Assembly: GCF_949987515.2 (NCBI RefSeq)
Contig: NC_082688.1
Location: 79,984,731 to 80,048,730 of the forward strand
Source of the DNA: Delphinus delphis
Taxonomy: Eukaryota; Chordata; Mammalia; Artiodactyla; Delphinidae
Direction of reading: 5' to 3'
DNA length: 64,000 nt
Shown here: positions 1 to 31,610 of the stretch, piece after piece
How positions within the stretch are numbered: position 1 is the first letter of the stretch
How the letters are laid out: the number at the start of each line of letters is the position of its first letter
Position numbers and translations under genes: made by a program
The notes under the pieces: generated by a model
Database searches by the model: none
The model's input: only the letters and a program-made list of their open reading frames with translations
What the model was told of the DNA's origin: nothing

Positions 1-42
1 AGATTGTGTGGTTTCATTTACCAAAAGATTGTGTGGTTTCAT
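1..42. repeat. 25-bp period direct repeat in the DNAJA1 last intron
   Basis: AGATTGTGTGGTTTCAT occurs at 1-17 and 26-42. Ordinary intron sequence follows to the acceptor at 136. Confidence 0.9.
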
Positions 43-136
43 GTTTTTTTTCTGGGGAAAATGGGTCAATGGTATTTGTCTAAGGAGCTAAGGATGAAGT
101 GTCATTTAAACTTAAAGTAGAAATTTCTTATTATAG

Positions 137-355
137 GTAAACTTTCCTGAGAATGGCTTTCTCTCCCCGGATAAACTCTCTTTGCTGGAAAAACTCCTAC
201 CTGAGAGGAAGGAAGTAGAAGAGACTGATGAAATGGACCAGGTAGAACTAGTGGACTTTGATCCAAATCAGGAAAGACGGCGCCATTACAATGGAGAAGC
301 ATATGAGGATGATGAACATCATCCTCGGGGTGGTGTTCAGTGTCAGACCTCCTAA
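137..355 (+). CDS. DNAJA1: DNAJA1 last coding exon (partial gene)
   Basis: This is the terminal coding exon of the type I HSP40 co-chaperone DNAJA1, which stimulates the HSC70/HSP70 ATPase in cytosol and on membranes. The acceptor is ...TTATAG just before 137. The reading frame starts in phase 0 (VNFPENGF) and runs 72 codons to TAA at 353-355, matching residues 326-397 of the 397-residue human protein. It covers the end of the C-terminal substrate-binding/dimerisation region and the acidic tail ([17 protein letters not shown]). It ends in CQTS, a CAAX box for farnesylation of the fourth residue from the end. The J domain and zinc-finger exons lie upstream of the window. I see no break or frameshift. 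Recognition is by direct match to the known protein. Confidence 0.97.
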
Positions 356-496
356 TGGGGCCAGTGAATAACACTCACTGCTGGCATTTTATTTGCAGTA
401 GTGATTGAGTGAAGGACTATAATCATAACATGCTCACTACTTGCTATTGTTTGTTTTAATAATCAATTATAGTAGTGTTTTAAAAGTTAAATGAAG

Positions 497-502
497 AATA
501 AA
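497..502 (+). terminator. DNAJA1: Proximal poly(A) signal of DNAJA1
   Basis: Canonical AATAAA 142 nt downstream of the DNAJA1 stop codon, so a very short 3'UTR is possible. Confidence 0.6.
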
Positions 503-1939
503 CTCGAATATAAAAGCTCTGACTTTGCCCTGTATGTATGATGACTTCAGTGTGCAAGATAAGTTTAATACTTGTAAAAACTACTTTAAAAAATTTCCCC
601 TAGCAGTTGTTAGGCCATACTTTGTAATTGATTTCAGCTATGTACATGGAATAGCTTAGACTGAAATGCCAGGTATATGTATTGGCTTCAGTGTATGACC
701 CTTAATTGTTAAGCTATGAAGTTAAAATTGTATTTAACTGGCAGTCAGACGAATTTGTAGAGAAGTGTTGGTCTGTATAGTGGTATTAAGTGGGATTCAT
801 TGTGATGCCTCTGCATTTATTCTATTGCCTCAACTGTTACTTGAAGATGGCATGCTATATAATTTAGCCTGTGGTATCAGTGATAGAAATGACACCTTTC
901 TAAAGAAGGGGTTTATCATATAACATGCTGCTTCTTGAGGGCTTGCGCTTGTAGGATTGCATTCCCTTCTGCTGTGCCATCTTTTTTTAATATATCTAGC
1001 TATTGGTCCTGGTTACTTTTTTTTTTCTTCCTTCTCTTTGGACCACAGTAAGCCTTAGTTTAGAGTAGTCACTTCTGGAGCAGGGTAACTTAGAAGTTAG
1101 AGTGATGAGAAGTACTTTGCATGTATGAGTTAGGAAGGTGTTTTGCAGGTATGTTACAGGCTTACTTTAAACCATTTAACTTATGCTCCAAAGTAACTGT
1201 AATTTAATGTTAGTAGAATAGCAAATTATGAATAGCTTTAATTGTATGTTTAAAGTCATATGTTCACAAGCTTAAATCTGGATATCAGAATTTAAGCAAT
1301 TCTTGAAATGTATGAATGTCTCCTTAATATACTGATTCAAAAGCATGTCCAATGTGTCACCACAGGCTTTTTTTTCCCAGGTTGAAGTATTGGCTTTTCA
1401 CTAATTAAGATACATAATTTTTCATTTAACTAAAGTGAGTAATACCAAAAAATACTATTTAACCATAGTTAAATGTTTAATATTAAACAAGGGTGGGGAC
1501 TGAAAGTTGAGGGGTGAGTAATGAGCAAAAGAAGGGGGCTTTAAAATCTTTGCAAACGCTGAAGTGAGAATGTGAGAGCTTACTGTTTAATTCTGCTCAG
1601 ATTCTGTATCTCATTGTAATCAGGAGGCTTAAAACATTTCTAACCTGGAAGTAACCCACAGCTTAAGTTCCCCTCAGAACACTTGAGTTAAAAAGAAGAG
1701 ACTGAAACTTGGTGTAAAGTGCATCATTTCCCAAACCTTCAGGTTTCTTGTCATAGTGACAGTTTTAATTGATAGTCTCTCCACATCATTCTTGGGTTCT
1801 TTTTAAATTTGTGGCCAGACAGCTACCGTCATATTTGGATAGTGAAGCAGGTGTCCAGGAAAGGAAAACAAAATACTGAACATAATGGTTCAACAAATTT
1901 TAGTTTTCACTGGATTTATATTGAGAGTCTAAATTCTAC

Positions 1940-1945
1940 AATAAA
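1940..1945 (+). terminator. DNAJA1: Candidate distal poly(A) signal of DNAJA1
   Basis: AATAAA at the end of the repeat-free AT-rich stretch, about 100 bp before an L1 fragment begins. Its use as the distal DNAJA1 end is inferred from position only. Confidence 0.35.
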
Positions 1946-2039
1946 CTTATATTGTAACACATTTAAGAATACTTTCAGACATTTTAAAAATTACAAAAAT
2001 CCTTACATGAGGTTTTCAATATTATTAGTCATGAGGAAA

Positions 2040-2600
2040 ATAAAATGAAAATCACAGTGAGATACAAAACTTCACACCTAGTAGTCCAAAATCTAATCCC
2101 AAATGGAAATGAGAATATGGAGAAACTAGAACCCTGTACCTTGTTGGTGAAAATGTAAAACGGTGCAGTTTCTGTAAGCAGCTCCTCAAAAAGCCAAACG
2201 TGGAATTCACCATATGACCCAGTAGTTCCATTCCTTGACTCAGGAACATTGTGTGCCAATGTTTATGGTATCATTATTCACAATACCAGAAGAGGAAACA
2301 AGCCATGTGTCTTAACAGATGGATAAACAAAATGTGCTGTATGTATGTATGACAGAAAAGGACTTCATTTATATGAAATATTTAGGCAAATTCATAGAGG
2401 CACAGATTACCAAGGGCTGGGAGGAAGAGGAACGGTAAGTTAGTGCGTGCTTAATTGTTTCTGTTTGGGGTGATGAAAGTTTTCAAAGTGATGGTTGCAC
2501 AAGAGTTAATATAATTAATGCTACTGAATTGTATACTTAAATGGTTGAGAGTAAGCTTTACTTTTGTTTCACCACAGTAAAAAAAAAAAAAAATCCTTAA
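2040..2600 (+). mobile_element. L1M 3' end
   Basis: The typical end of an old mammalian L1: the 'aaatg-aaaa-ggtgcagtttctgtaa' and 'caccatatgacccagtagttcc' segments, then 'agatggataaacaaaatgtg', 'gggctgggaggaagagg' and an A-rich end at about 2579-2594. Diverged and without coding capacity. Confidence 0.75.
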
Positions 2601-3309
2601 GATAGAAGATGAAAATAGTTACAACCTGGAGAGGCAGAAACTGACAAGTTTGTATTCTGTATTAAAAAAAAAATTCTTGTTAGAACTATGGCCAAGGTCA
2701 TCACAAAAATACAAGTGCATCCGTGGAAGTGCGTAGTTCCATCACCCCAGCACTAATGCTTTCTTTGTGATGCCTCCCCTGTCTGTTCATACTTGGAGGG
2801 AATAAAAATAGAAGCTGATTATGTCCATGAGGGTCCTAGTGGAACACGGTGGCAGATCTTCCCTTGTGAAATTAGCATCACATTTTTTCTCCATATAGTA
2901 CTGCCTCAACCTTGGCTACAACTGAAGTTACCTCGGAAGCTTTAAAACATGATTTGAGTCTCACCCTCTGGGTATTTTGGTGTTGTTGAACTGAGTGTAG
3001 CATAAGCAAAAGGATGGTTACATATAGCCAAGGCTCTACACCAGCACCATGGGGACAGTTATATTAATCACCAGAACAGTAACGCCATTGTTAGAATTGG
3101 TGTGGAGGGTCAAACAATGGCAGCCCTTAACTACGGCAAGTTTGTTTCAGACCAAGGCTGCTTCCCATCTTAGATAGACACTATGGTAATTTCCTCTCTT
3201 TTGAAGTACTATGGGAAAATGAAGCATAGGCTCTAAAAGCACAGTGAATGAAAAATGGTAGCAAGTTAGCAGTAAAGATGCTCTTTCAAGGGTTTCTGAA
3301 GTCTTGTGC

Positions 3310-3420
3310 CTTTATCACTTAATTTGGTTATCGCAGCAACCTTCTGAGACTAACAGAACAAGAATTGAAACACCTACCTTACAGTTGATGAAAATGACCT
3401 CTAGTCTACTTACTGGTTCT
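3310..3420 (-). repeat. MIR-like SINE fragment
   Basis: The order 'atttggttatcgcagcaacc...cagttgatgaaaatgacc' follows the reverse complement of the MIR core. It is weak and diverged. Confidence 0.4.
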
Positions 3421-3689
3421 CAAATCTGAGCATGCTTGCTGAGCCCCACTGGACTTGGATTCTGTAGGCCTAGGGTAGGACCTGAGAGAGCTGCCATTCA
3501 AACAAGTTACCAGGTGACTTGGCCCACGTAAAAGAAATGACAGCAAAGACTGGAATCCAGATTCTTGTAATTCGGTGCTCTTTCTACTCATGTCTGCCTT
3601 TGTAGGGTTTTGGTAAGTCTTAACAGAATGTGGAAAAACTCTTTCAAAGAGTCAAGAAATTGAGTTTTAGAATCCCACCTCAGTCAGTT

Positions 3690-3840
3690 GCGCTCCAGGA
3701 GCAAGGTATGGAATCTTGAAATCTGTTTCATGTGATAGGACTCAGAATAGGCTAGAGCTCATAAAGCAGTTCTGAGAATTAAATAACACTGCTTACATAG
3801 TAAGGAAGGGCTTAATAAATGTTATTAATGGTAGTAATAC
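3690..3840 (+). repeat. MIR-like SINE fragment
   Basis: It ends in 'gagaattaaataacactgcttacatagtaagg...cttaataaatgttatta', the typical 3' half of MIR. Confidence 0.55.
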
Positions 3841-5789
3841 AAGCTAAAAAATAACTAGTGGAGAACACACTGAGTTGTACCTGAGACTTGTATTTAAAAG
3901 AAAAATTTTTTTTTGGTGTGGAATACTAGGTCATTCAGTGTTTTCCAGAGCCATTCAGCAGCTCAGTGGGGGATGGGACAACTCACAGAGTTAACTTTAA
4001 TGCCATGTATTTTGGGTTTTAAGTGCTAGAGAAGTATCAGTTACATAGGTGGGCTGCAGCAACAGAGCAGCTGTCTTAAGAACCAAGGGGGGCAAGGGCC
4101 CAGGATGCCTGTCACGTTCCCCTGCTGCACAGCCACACCCAACCGGGCGCACCCCACCCCAGAGTTTGGGCAGCGCACCCTCCACCACCTCTCCTCCTGG
4201 AGTGAAAGTGTTGGGCAGTTACCATGGTGTCCAGGAGCTAGACAGCCCTTCTCCCACCTCCGCCTCTTACCCAGGGGCTCCCCCTGCCTTTTGTACTGGA
4301 GATGGCCATGGGGGGCTAAAAGAAAAAAAACTAGGCGTGGAGTAAGGGAAGCTCATTTCCACTTTTAAACAACACAATTTTTAGCTTTGTGCAAAATGAA
4401 GTCGTGGACTGATAAACATGGGTGACCTGGGAAAAGCAGAAAATTCATTTTTTCCCCCCATTTTTGTTTACTTGTTACACCAAGGCACTACTTCATTAAA
4501 AAAGAAAATATACTTCATGGCTCTCAGTCCAGTCCTCTCCTCTTTGCCTGGTCTCCCCAGATCCTACCATAAGTCTAGCACATGCCTTGCAGCTATGGCA
4601 CACTGCAGTGCTCCTAGGATCACCAAAGCCCTTTACCTTCTGCTCCTGTTGGTCCTTTTATGGTCAACTCCAGAAAGCCTTTCCTAACCCATTAGGTCTG
4701 GATCATCAAAAAAACAACTCCAGATTTTCTGTTATCGCACTATGTTAATTAATCCTGTTAACTTGTTTTTCTCCCCTATCCTGTGACAGAAACTAGTGTT
4801 TTTAACCATCCTGAGCACTAGGTGCAGGAGCAGAGGAGATGTTTGCTGAAAATTCCTAGAATAAGTAAGTGTACATGTGCTGAAAAGATTCTTGCTCTCC
4901 ATGAGCCTTGGCACAAAGTGTGCATCTCACAACTGCCAGTTCACAAGGTCATGGGCTAAATCAAAACCAGTTTCTTGAAGATTTTTCTAAGGAATTTTAG
5001 TATAAGCTCTTTGCACCTTAAACTTTTTTTACTTAAGTGAAAGCCTCTTCACTGGGAGGAATGGCAGACTACATTCATATAGACTCACCGCTATTCAACT
5101 CTCAAATCGGCAGCAAATGACATTCTGTGAAAAAGCTGCAGGTTTTGTGGCAGCAAGACAGTTGGGAATATGACTGGGAAAGATGGATTTCATAGTGCTG
5201 CTAAGAATTATTCAGCCGATATTAAGCATTTTTATGTGCTAGGCAACAGCTAGCTGATCCCAAATACAGGATCAGGCTATATTTCAAGGGACAAAGGTTT
5301 ATAAGACTATACAAAACTTTCCCCACTTGTTTGTACCTACTAATTGGGAAAATTAAAAGGGGGCATAAAAGGCCCACACAAGCAAACAAGCTCACTTTCT
5401 TGAAATGGTACCTAGCATAGTACCATCACACGTCAACAAAGGCATTCCATATACATCTTTGGTTGAAACAGAAAAGAGACACCCACATGCATTTCCAAAT
5501 ATGCCAAAACTGAATTCTCATATAATGTATCCTGCAACTAGTTCTACCCATTAAATGAAGACGATATTCCCTGGAAAAGTCACTGCTAAGAAAAATGAAT
5601 GCCTGGGGGAGGGCAGTGAAATGAGAGATCCTATGTGACACCTGACTTTACATTCAGTCTGTCCTACCCAGGAACTGACTTCCGGCTGTACTTAAGATTC
5701 AGGAATAATAATGTAGTGTCCCACCCTCTTCATCTGATTCTAAGTAAATATGTTAACTAGATGAGCACTTATTTACATTTAAAAACAAA

Positions 5790-6211
5790 GCCTCCAGAAA
5801 GGTGTAAAGTTTATTAACATCTTTTAAAAAAAAAGATGGGACAGTAAACAGCTACTGAATTTGGGATAGTTCCTTATTTACAAGTTTTACTGCAGGAGGC
5901 CCGTTTTAATCAGCATTTCACATAATCAAAGGAGTACAGTTTTTCCCTAGAAATATCAGTATTTCACTCTCCAGGTAAAAGACTATTGAAAACATTGAGT
6001 GACTGCCCCAGTTAGAAACGGATAAGCGAATACCTTGAAAATATATAAAAAAGAGTAACTGCTACTTAAACATGAATTTTCACAAAATTATTCTTGTGCC
6101 TAATTCAGACAATTTACTTAGAAAAGCTGGCCTAAAAAAAAAAAAGCAACACATGAATATGTCTTCATTTTAAGTACATGCTCTCAAGCTAGTTTAAAAA
6201 GAAAAGTTGAA
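5790..6211 (-). other. SMU1: SMU1 3'UTR (to the first poly(A) signal)
   Basis: AT-rich sequence without recognisable interspersed repeats between the SMU1 stop codon and the AATAAA at 5815-5810. The end near 5790 is estimated from usual cleavage spacing; a longer isoform cannot be excluded. Confidence 0.5.
5810..5815 (-). terminator. SMU1: Poly(A) signal of SMU1
   Basis: TTTATT on the plus strand is AATAAA on the minus strand, about 400 nt downstream of the SMU1 stop codon. It is the first canonical signal in the transcript direction. Confidence 0.6.
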
Positions 6212-26381
<20,170 letters not shown>

Positions 26382-26620
26382 AGCGCTATCTTCCCTGGCG
26401 CAGAGGCCACTCCACTCTCAGGCCCAGTAGCGGACCGCACCAGCGACACCTCCGGCGGCCCCCGTACGTCACTTCCGCTCGACGTCCGACGCCCGCTCTG
26501 GAGGCGGTCTGTACGGAAGAGGGGCGTGGAGTGCGTGAGGAGCGGGGTTTTGAGAGGCGGAGCTTCGAGGGGCCGTCAAAAGTCGGAACCTGGGCGCCTG
26601 CTGCAGAGAATTTTCCGTTC
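26382..26620 (-). promoter_or_regulatory. SMU1: SMU1 promoter / CpG island and 5'UTR
   Basis: GC-rich, CpG-dense sequence begins near 26000 and ends near 26620, covering exon 1 and its upstream flank. No TATA box is seen, as is usual for a housekeeping gene. By its position, transcription should start around 26470, leaving a 5'UTR of about 90 nt. A CHR SINE follows at 26656. Confidence 0.8.
26466..26478 (-). promoter_or_regulatory. SMU1: ETS-CRE composite element in the SMU1 promoter
   Basis: On the minus strand this reads GCGGAAGTGACGT: an ETS core (CGGAAGT, GABPA/ELK type) fused to a CRE half site (TGACGT). A second palindromic GACGTC follows at 26481-26486. Such composites are known in TATA-less housekeeping promoters; occupancy here is inferred. 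Confidence 0.6.
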
Positions 26621-26655
26621 TCCTCCCTAGAGGAAAAGTTGCCTTTAAAGGACTA

Positions 26656-26867
26656 GTTTTTTTGTTTGTTTTTTCTGCGGTGCGCGGGCTTCTCACTGTT
26701 GTGGCCTTTCTGTTGCGGAGCACAGGCTCCGGACGCGCAGGCCCAGCGGCCATGGCTCACGGGCCCAGCCGCTCCGCGGCATGTGCGATCTTCCCGGACC
26801 GGGGCACGAATCTGTGTCCCCTGCATCGGCAGGCGGACTCTCAACCACTGCGCCACCAGGGAAGCCC
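26656..26867 (-). mobile_element. CHR SINE upstream of the SMU1 promoter
   Basis: Short-form CHR SINE, sense to SMU1, with its tail toward the promoter about 180 bp from the estimated start site. I could not find a clear target-site duplication. Confidence 0.88.
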
Positions 26868-27059
26868 TAAATTTTGCTTTTTAAATTTTTAATTAGTTGA
26901 CTAGATTTAAAGGTAGGGTTGATTAATACATTGGAAACCAGTGGGCCACTAGGCAACATTTGCAGGAAAATTCCTTGAGTGTTAAATAAATAAATGAAAG
27001 ATTTTGAAGCCAAAACACAGTTTAATTAATCTAATTATGAAAAGTTGGGGACTTAGGAT

Positions 27060-27290
27060 TTGCATACTCAATTCTTGGAACGAGCTAAATTACTTGTAAC
27101 GTTTCCAACTAAGTATTTAGTTGAAAATGGTTTCACAGCAGTGGTACAATTACTGGAAAAACATGAAACCAAATGCATATGTGTAAAGGGCGATTTGAGA
27201 CGTCCTTTAATAGACTTTAAACCATACATTATTAAATTAGTAGAGACAAATGTAAAGATATCAATGAATTTCATAAAGATTATTTTTTAA
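27060..27290 (+). pseudogene. hAT transposase C-terminal relic (dimerisation region)
   Basis: A short open frame (76 codons, TAA at the end, in-frame stop at 27054-27056) reads LLVTFPTKYLVENGFTAV, then LLEK, GDLRRPL and KPYIIKLVE. The spacing F-P-x-x-Y-L-x-E-x-G-F-x-A ... G-D-L-R-x-x-L ... P-x-I-x-K-L is that of the C-terminal hAT dimerisation region, as in ZBED5/FAM200-type domesticated proteins and Charlie-like transposases. The BED finger and RNase-H-like catalytic core are absent, so it is a fragment. It could be a relic of a DNA transposon or of a retrocopy of a ZBED-type gene. Assignment is by motif only. Confidence 0.55.
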
Positions 27291-27524
27291 AAATATTTTA
27301 TTGCCATCCTATATAAATTTTAAAAAATATTTGCAGCACAATGATAAGAAATCTCTGCTGTGAAAATTACATATTGAAATGATTTATTTGGAGAGTTCCT
27401 ATTGGCTGTCAGTCTTATCTGATGCCACCAGAGACCCTGGGGACAAGTTTTGTGTTTCACCTTGTGAGCTGAACTTTGTGTTCTTGCAGCTTCAGTCCAG
27501 GTGATAAAGCAGACGGAAGAAGGA

Positions 27525-28250
27525 AAAGCAAGAGACTGTCATACAGGGTGAAGTAAGTCAGAAAGAGAAAAACGAATACTGTATGCTAACACACATATAT
27601 GTAATCTAAAAAAAAAAAAAAAGGTAGGGGCAGGACAGGTATAAAGACGCAGACGTAGAGAATGGACTTGAGGACACAGGGAGGGGGAAGGGTAAGCTGG
27701 GACGAAGTGGGAGAGTGGCATTGACATATATACACTACCAAATGTAAAACATAGCTAGTGGGAAGAAAAAATAGCTATAAAAAAGAAAAAGCTAGCTATC
27801 TTTTTTTTTTTTAACTTTTGGCTGTGTTGGGTCTTTGTTGCTGCGCGACAGCGAGCAGGGGCTACTCTTCGTTGCGGTGGCTTTTCGTTGTGGTGGCTTT
27901 TCTTGTTGCGGACCACGGGCTCTAGGCACGCGGGCTCAGTAGTTGTGGCTCATGGGCTTATTTGCTCCGCAGCATGTGGGATCTTCCCAGACCAGGGCTC
28001 GAACTCACGTCCCCTGTGTTGGGAGGGGGATTCTTAACCACTGCGCCACCAGGGAAGCATGGAACAGGGAGATCAGCTCGGTGCTTTGCAACCACCTAGA
28101 GGGGTGGGATAGGGAGGGTGGGAGGGAGACACAAGGAGGGGATATGGGAATATATGTATATGTATAGCTGATTCACTTTGTTATCAAGCAGAAACTAACA
28201 CACCATTGTAAAGCAATTATACTCCAATAAAGATGTTAAAAAAGAAGGAA
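27525..28250 (+). mobile_element. L1 3' end split by a SINE
   Basis: The 5' part runs 'atacagggtgaagtaagtcagaaagag...acagggagggggaaggg' to 'aaacatagctagtgggaag'. It resumes after the SINE with 'acagggagatcagctcggtgctttg' and ends 'ccattgtaaagcaattatactccaataaagatg' plus A-rich tail. Cetartiodactyl L1 type. Confidence 0.85.
27801..28058 (-). mobile_element. CHR SINE nested in L1
   Basis: Long-form CHR SINE, head at 28058 (reversed, truncated at GCTTCCCT), tail at 27801, lying inside the L1 at 27525-28250, so younger than it. Confidence 0.85.
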
Positions 28251-29997
28251 AAGCAATAGAGCTCTCCAGGAAGGCTTGCAGCAAAGGCTCATTCCCTTTG
28301 GACTCTGGACCATGCCCCTGGGAGTGCCTCGGGACTGCCCGGAGCTTCCCTTCCTTCCACCCTCCCCCTCCCTCGTTTCCAGGATTGACAAAGAGAACTT
28401 TTGTTTCTGGCCTTGAGTCCTAGTTTAAGTGCCCTAGCAACAACCTCAAACAGGCAGAGGGGCCAGGCGGAATAAAGCACCCTAAAGAGTTTTCCTAGAA
28501 CCACAAGCTGGCAGCCCCAGCAGGCTTTCACAGCCTCCCCACCCAGTTTCTGGATGGGGATCAGAGATAATTTGGTCTTGGTCACCTAGCCAGTCAACAC
28601 TGGTCTTCCAGTCCAGGGCTTCCTCAGGTTTCTCTCCTGCCTTCATCCTCCCAAAGCCAGGCACCCCCAGCAGTGTGCTAGGATGTGTGCTCACCTCAGG
28701 GTTGGTGGAGGACCAGGGAAAGACCTAGCAGGCCTTGTTTCCTATGAAGAAAAGCTCTGGAAAGGTCTTCTGGAGAGTGTGGGCAGTGAACCTGCAAGAC
28801 AGGGCAGACCCAAGGTGGCGAGAGTACCCACAGGCCCCACGGAGCCAGCAGGGCCAACGTCATTAGCCAAGCCCACCAGGTACCAAGCCCAGGGCCTGCG
28901 AGAGACGAAGTTGAGCCCTAGCACCTGAGTCAGAGACAGAGTGTTCTGAGCTGGCAGGCAGGGCCCAGGCTAGCATCTGAGAGACATTGCCCAACAAATT
29001 GGTCACGGTGGAGATTTCTTCCTTCCTCAGCATCAGATGGTCAGTTCTCCTCATTCCATGTCTCATTGTGGCTGGGTCAGCTTCCATCCAGAGCAAACCG
29101 CATAAAACATAAATCACTGAGGTCTGGAGTCTGATGAAGTTAAACCCAGCAGAGCTTTTTAGAACTCTTGATTCAGCCTGTCTAAAAACCATGAATCATC
29201 AGACACAGCCCCCGGTTTCATTTAGGAAAACGCCATTGGCTAAGAAGGTTTGGGAGGATTGGGAATGGTGCTGCGCTGCCCTCCTTTGGGGAGAGGGTGC
29301 ACGGGGAGGGGGGAGAAGAGGTGCCTAGAAGGAAAAGGGAGAGCTGAGCAGGAGTCCAGGCCTCAGCAGAGCTGCCTGTCTCTCTGTCCTCCCCATGTCC
29401 CCAGCAGCCTTGGGACAATACTGTGCCAAGCTCCCCTGGACACCAAGTGTCAGCCCAGGGAAGGGACAGGACTGAGCACTGCAATGAAGCAGCTGTACTG
29501 TCTGTGAACCAGGGGCTGCTTCTCGCCTCACAGAGCGACGCTTCCACAGGCAAAAAGGAGCCCAGCTTCTTCTTCAGGTCTACGTGGGTCCTCAGCTCTC
29601 AGGGGTCTCCCTTCCTCCCTGTACCCATGATCCAGGCCCCCTGCATCCTGGTGGATTATTTCAGTGTTTGCCACTCCCATGTGTCTCCCAGATGGAGGCC
29701 GCACTAATGTCCCTGGTATAGGGAGCTGCTGCCACAAAGTATGCCAGATTCCCAAGTGCTCACAAACTGTAAAAGGAAAACCAAACAAAACCCAAACAAC
29801 ACAAAACAGAAACCAGGTCTTGGTTCTAGCCCCCTGTCTACACTGCACTTCTCTTGGCAATGCTGCTGAGGCCAGGCTCGAAGCGAGGGCTGTGTCTTCT
29901 GGCTGAGGCTGGGCACCACTCGGCCTCAGGCCTCCAGCTCTCACACTGTTTTGTGGAGGGAGAGCAGCTGAGGCTGGATGAGTGGCTGGATCATGTT

Positions 29998-30130
29998 CTG
30001 TGGCCAGAACCCCGGGCTGGGACTCCTGGATCAGACACTAACTCTATGTGACCTTGTGCAAGTCACATGACCTCCCTGAACGTATGATTCTCATGATGGG
30101 GATTACTGTAATGAGCAACGCAGTGCAAAA
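29998..30130 (+). repeat. MIR SINE
   Basis: 'cactaactctatgtgaccttgtgcaagtcacatgacctccctgaacg' followed by 'gatggggattactgtaatgag' matches MIR order. Confidence 0.7.
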
Positions 30131-31329
30131 AGGGCCAGGTGTGCTCATAAGGGGAGAAGCCGTGTGAGGGATCACAGTGGTGCAGCAGTTCGCCAACTCC
30201 TCCTGTTCCCTCTCTCATTACAGACGTGCCTTTGGTGAAGTGGGGAACCAGAGAGCTGGGGCCTGGGAGCTGGCCTGTCTCCTGCGCTGCTGTCATCAGG
30301 GGAAAGCAAAGTCGCTGAACACAAAGCAACAGGACATTTCACAGAAAGGGAATACTCTGAAGGCCCCACCAATGGCCCAAGTCCCCGGCTGGATAACTGC
30401 TGGTGGCCCACCCTGACCAAGGCTCTCAGTGCAGGAAGCTCCAGCTGTCTGGGTCCCTGTGGAGATGAGCGAGGGGGTGGGGTGCAGGGCTCGGCACCCA
30501 GCTCTTGGCACCCCACCAGAGAGAGCGTCAAAGATAGTGGCGTGCACTCTTATTGGTCACAACCTGCTACCCTCCCTCCTGTGGCACATGCCTCCCAGGC
30601 AGGGACAAGGTCAAGGAGGACGTGCCAATTGTCTGGCACTCACATCTGGCCCGGAAATGAATCTACGATAGCTGCAAGCTTGGGTCTGTGTCAAAATCCA
30701 GATGTCAGGGCCTCCCTCAGCAGCAGGACACCTGGATTCCAGGGCCAGAGATCCACAGGCAGTGGGATCGCCCCGGCTTCCTGCTGGGTTCATAGTCCTC
30801 CCAGGGCCCTGATCAGGTGCCTCAGGCCAATCTTGCCCCTCCAGAGCCAGGGCACAGTGCCCCCATCCCCGCCATTTTTTCTGTTGGTTAACATTTTTAT
30901 TACCCAAGTATAACAGGCACGAATATTTAATGGAACTCAGGAAAGAGTGGCAAAACTGTCCTAACTTTATTTTTCTAAATCCGAGAGAATTGCTAGAAGC
31001 TCTCTGGCCGGAATTGATCCCGTCCAGCCTCCATGAACATCCCCAGAGCATGCCACGTCCCCCCTCAATGTGAATAGGGCACAGACCTCCATCATTCCCC
31101 CCATAGGAGGAAGCCCCCGTCTCTCTTCCAAGTCTGGGCACTTTCATGGAATGCAACTCCCCTGGGGAGCAACCCAGCTTATTCTCTCAATGGGGCTAGT
31201 ACTTGTTAAAGGCCTCGGCCCTCAGGCAGCCCCCAAAACACTAAAGGTTGTTACCCCAGAATGGGAGCCTGGCCACACTGTCTGTGCGGAGAAGGGAGAT
31301 CATCTCTTCATTTTATCGCTCGTGCATCT

Positions 31330-31610
31330 GCTCCCACAAACAACTGCAGAATAATCTCTGCACTAAATTATTCAGACATTTTCCTGCCATATGTGCAAAT
31401 ACCATTCTGTAGTTTGCTTTTTTCCCTCAGACCTCTTTCTAATCAATAAGTATAGATCCACTTCATCATTCTCAGTGGTCGCCTAGTACTTCATTGTTTG
31501 GATGATCCTCATTTTACTCAGCACAGTCCCCCACTGATGGTGGCTTCTAGGTTTTCAGTGTTACGAGGAATGGCAGGGTGAACACTGCTGCATGCAACAA
31601 ACACTCCCTC
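31330..31610 (-). mobile_element. Probable antisense L1M fragment
   Basis: 'gtggtcgcctagtacttcattgtttggatg' and 'tggcagggtgaacactgctgcatgcaaca' resemble the reversed L1M 3' region. Weak. Confidence 0.35.

Larger units (their letters stand above)
356..1965 (+). other. DNAJA1: DNAJA1 3'UTR (proximal and possible distal ends)
   Basis: This AT-rich stretch follows the DNAJA1 stop codon. I recognise no interspersed repeat in it, consistent with a conserved 3'UTR. A canonical AATAAA lies about 140 nt after the stop (497-502) and another at 1940-1945. The proximal site would give a short UTR and the distal one about 1.6 kb. Several ATTTA-like AU-rich stretches are present. Which end is used is inference; only the signals are seen. 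Confidence 0.55.
1966..5789. other. Intergenic DNAJA1-SMU1 (tail to tail)
   Basis: There is no gene here. The stretch holds an L1M 3' end (about 2040-2600), MIR-like fragments (about 3310-3420 and 3690-3840) and an L2-like piece (about 4500-4700). The remainder (2600-3300, 3850-4500, 4700-5789) is AT-rich sequence in which I recognise nothing. Frames of 60-100 codons here show no recognisable protein. Confidence 0.6.

Noticed and set aside
30611..31156. 181-codon minus-strand frame between SMU1 and B4GALT1
   Set aside because: No recognisable domain, low-complexity composition, no splice or promoter context; long enough to note but not supported as a gene.
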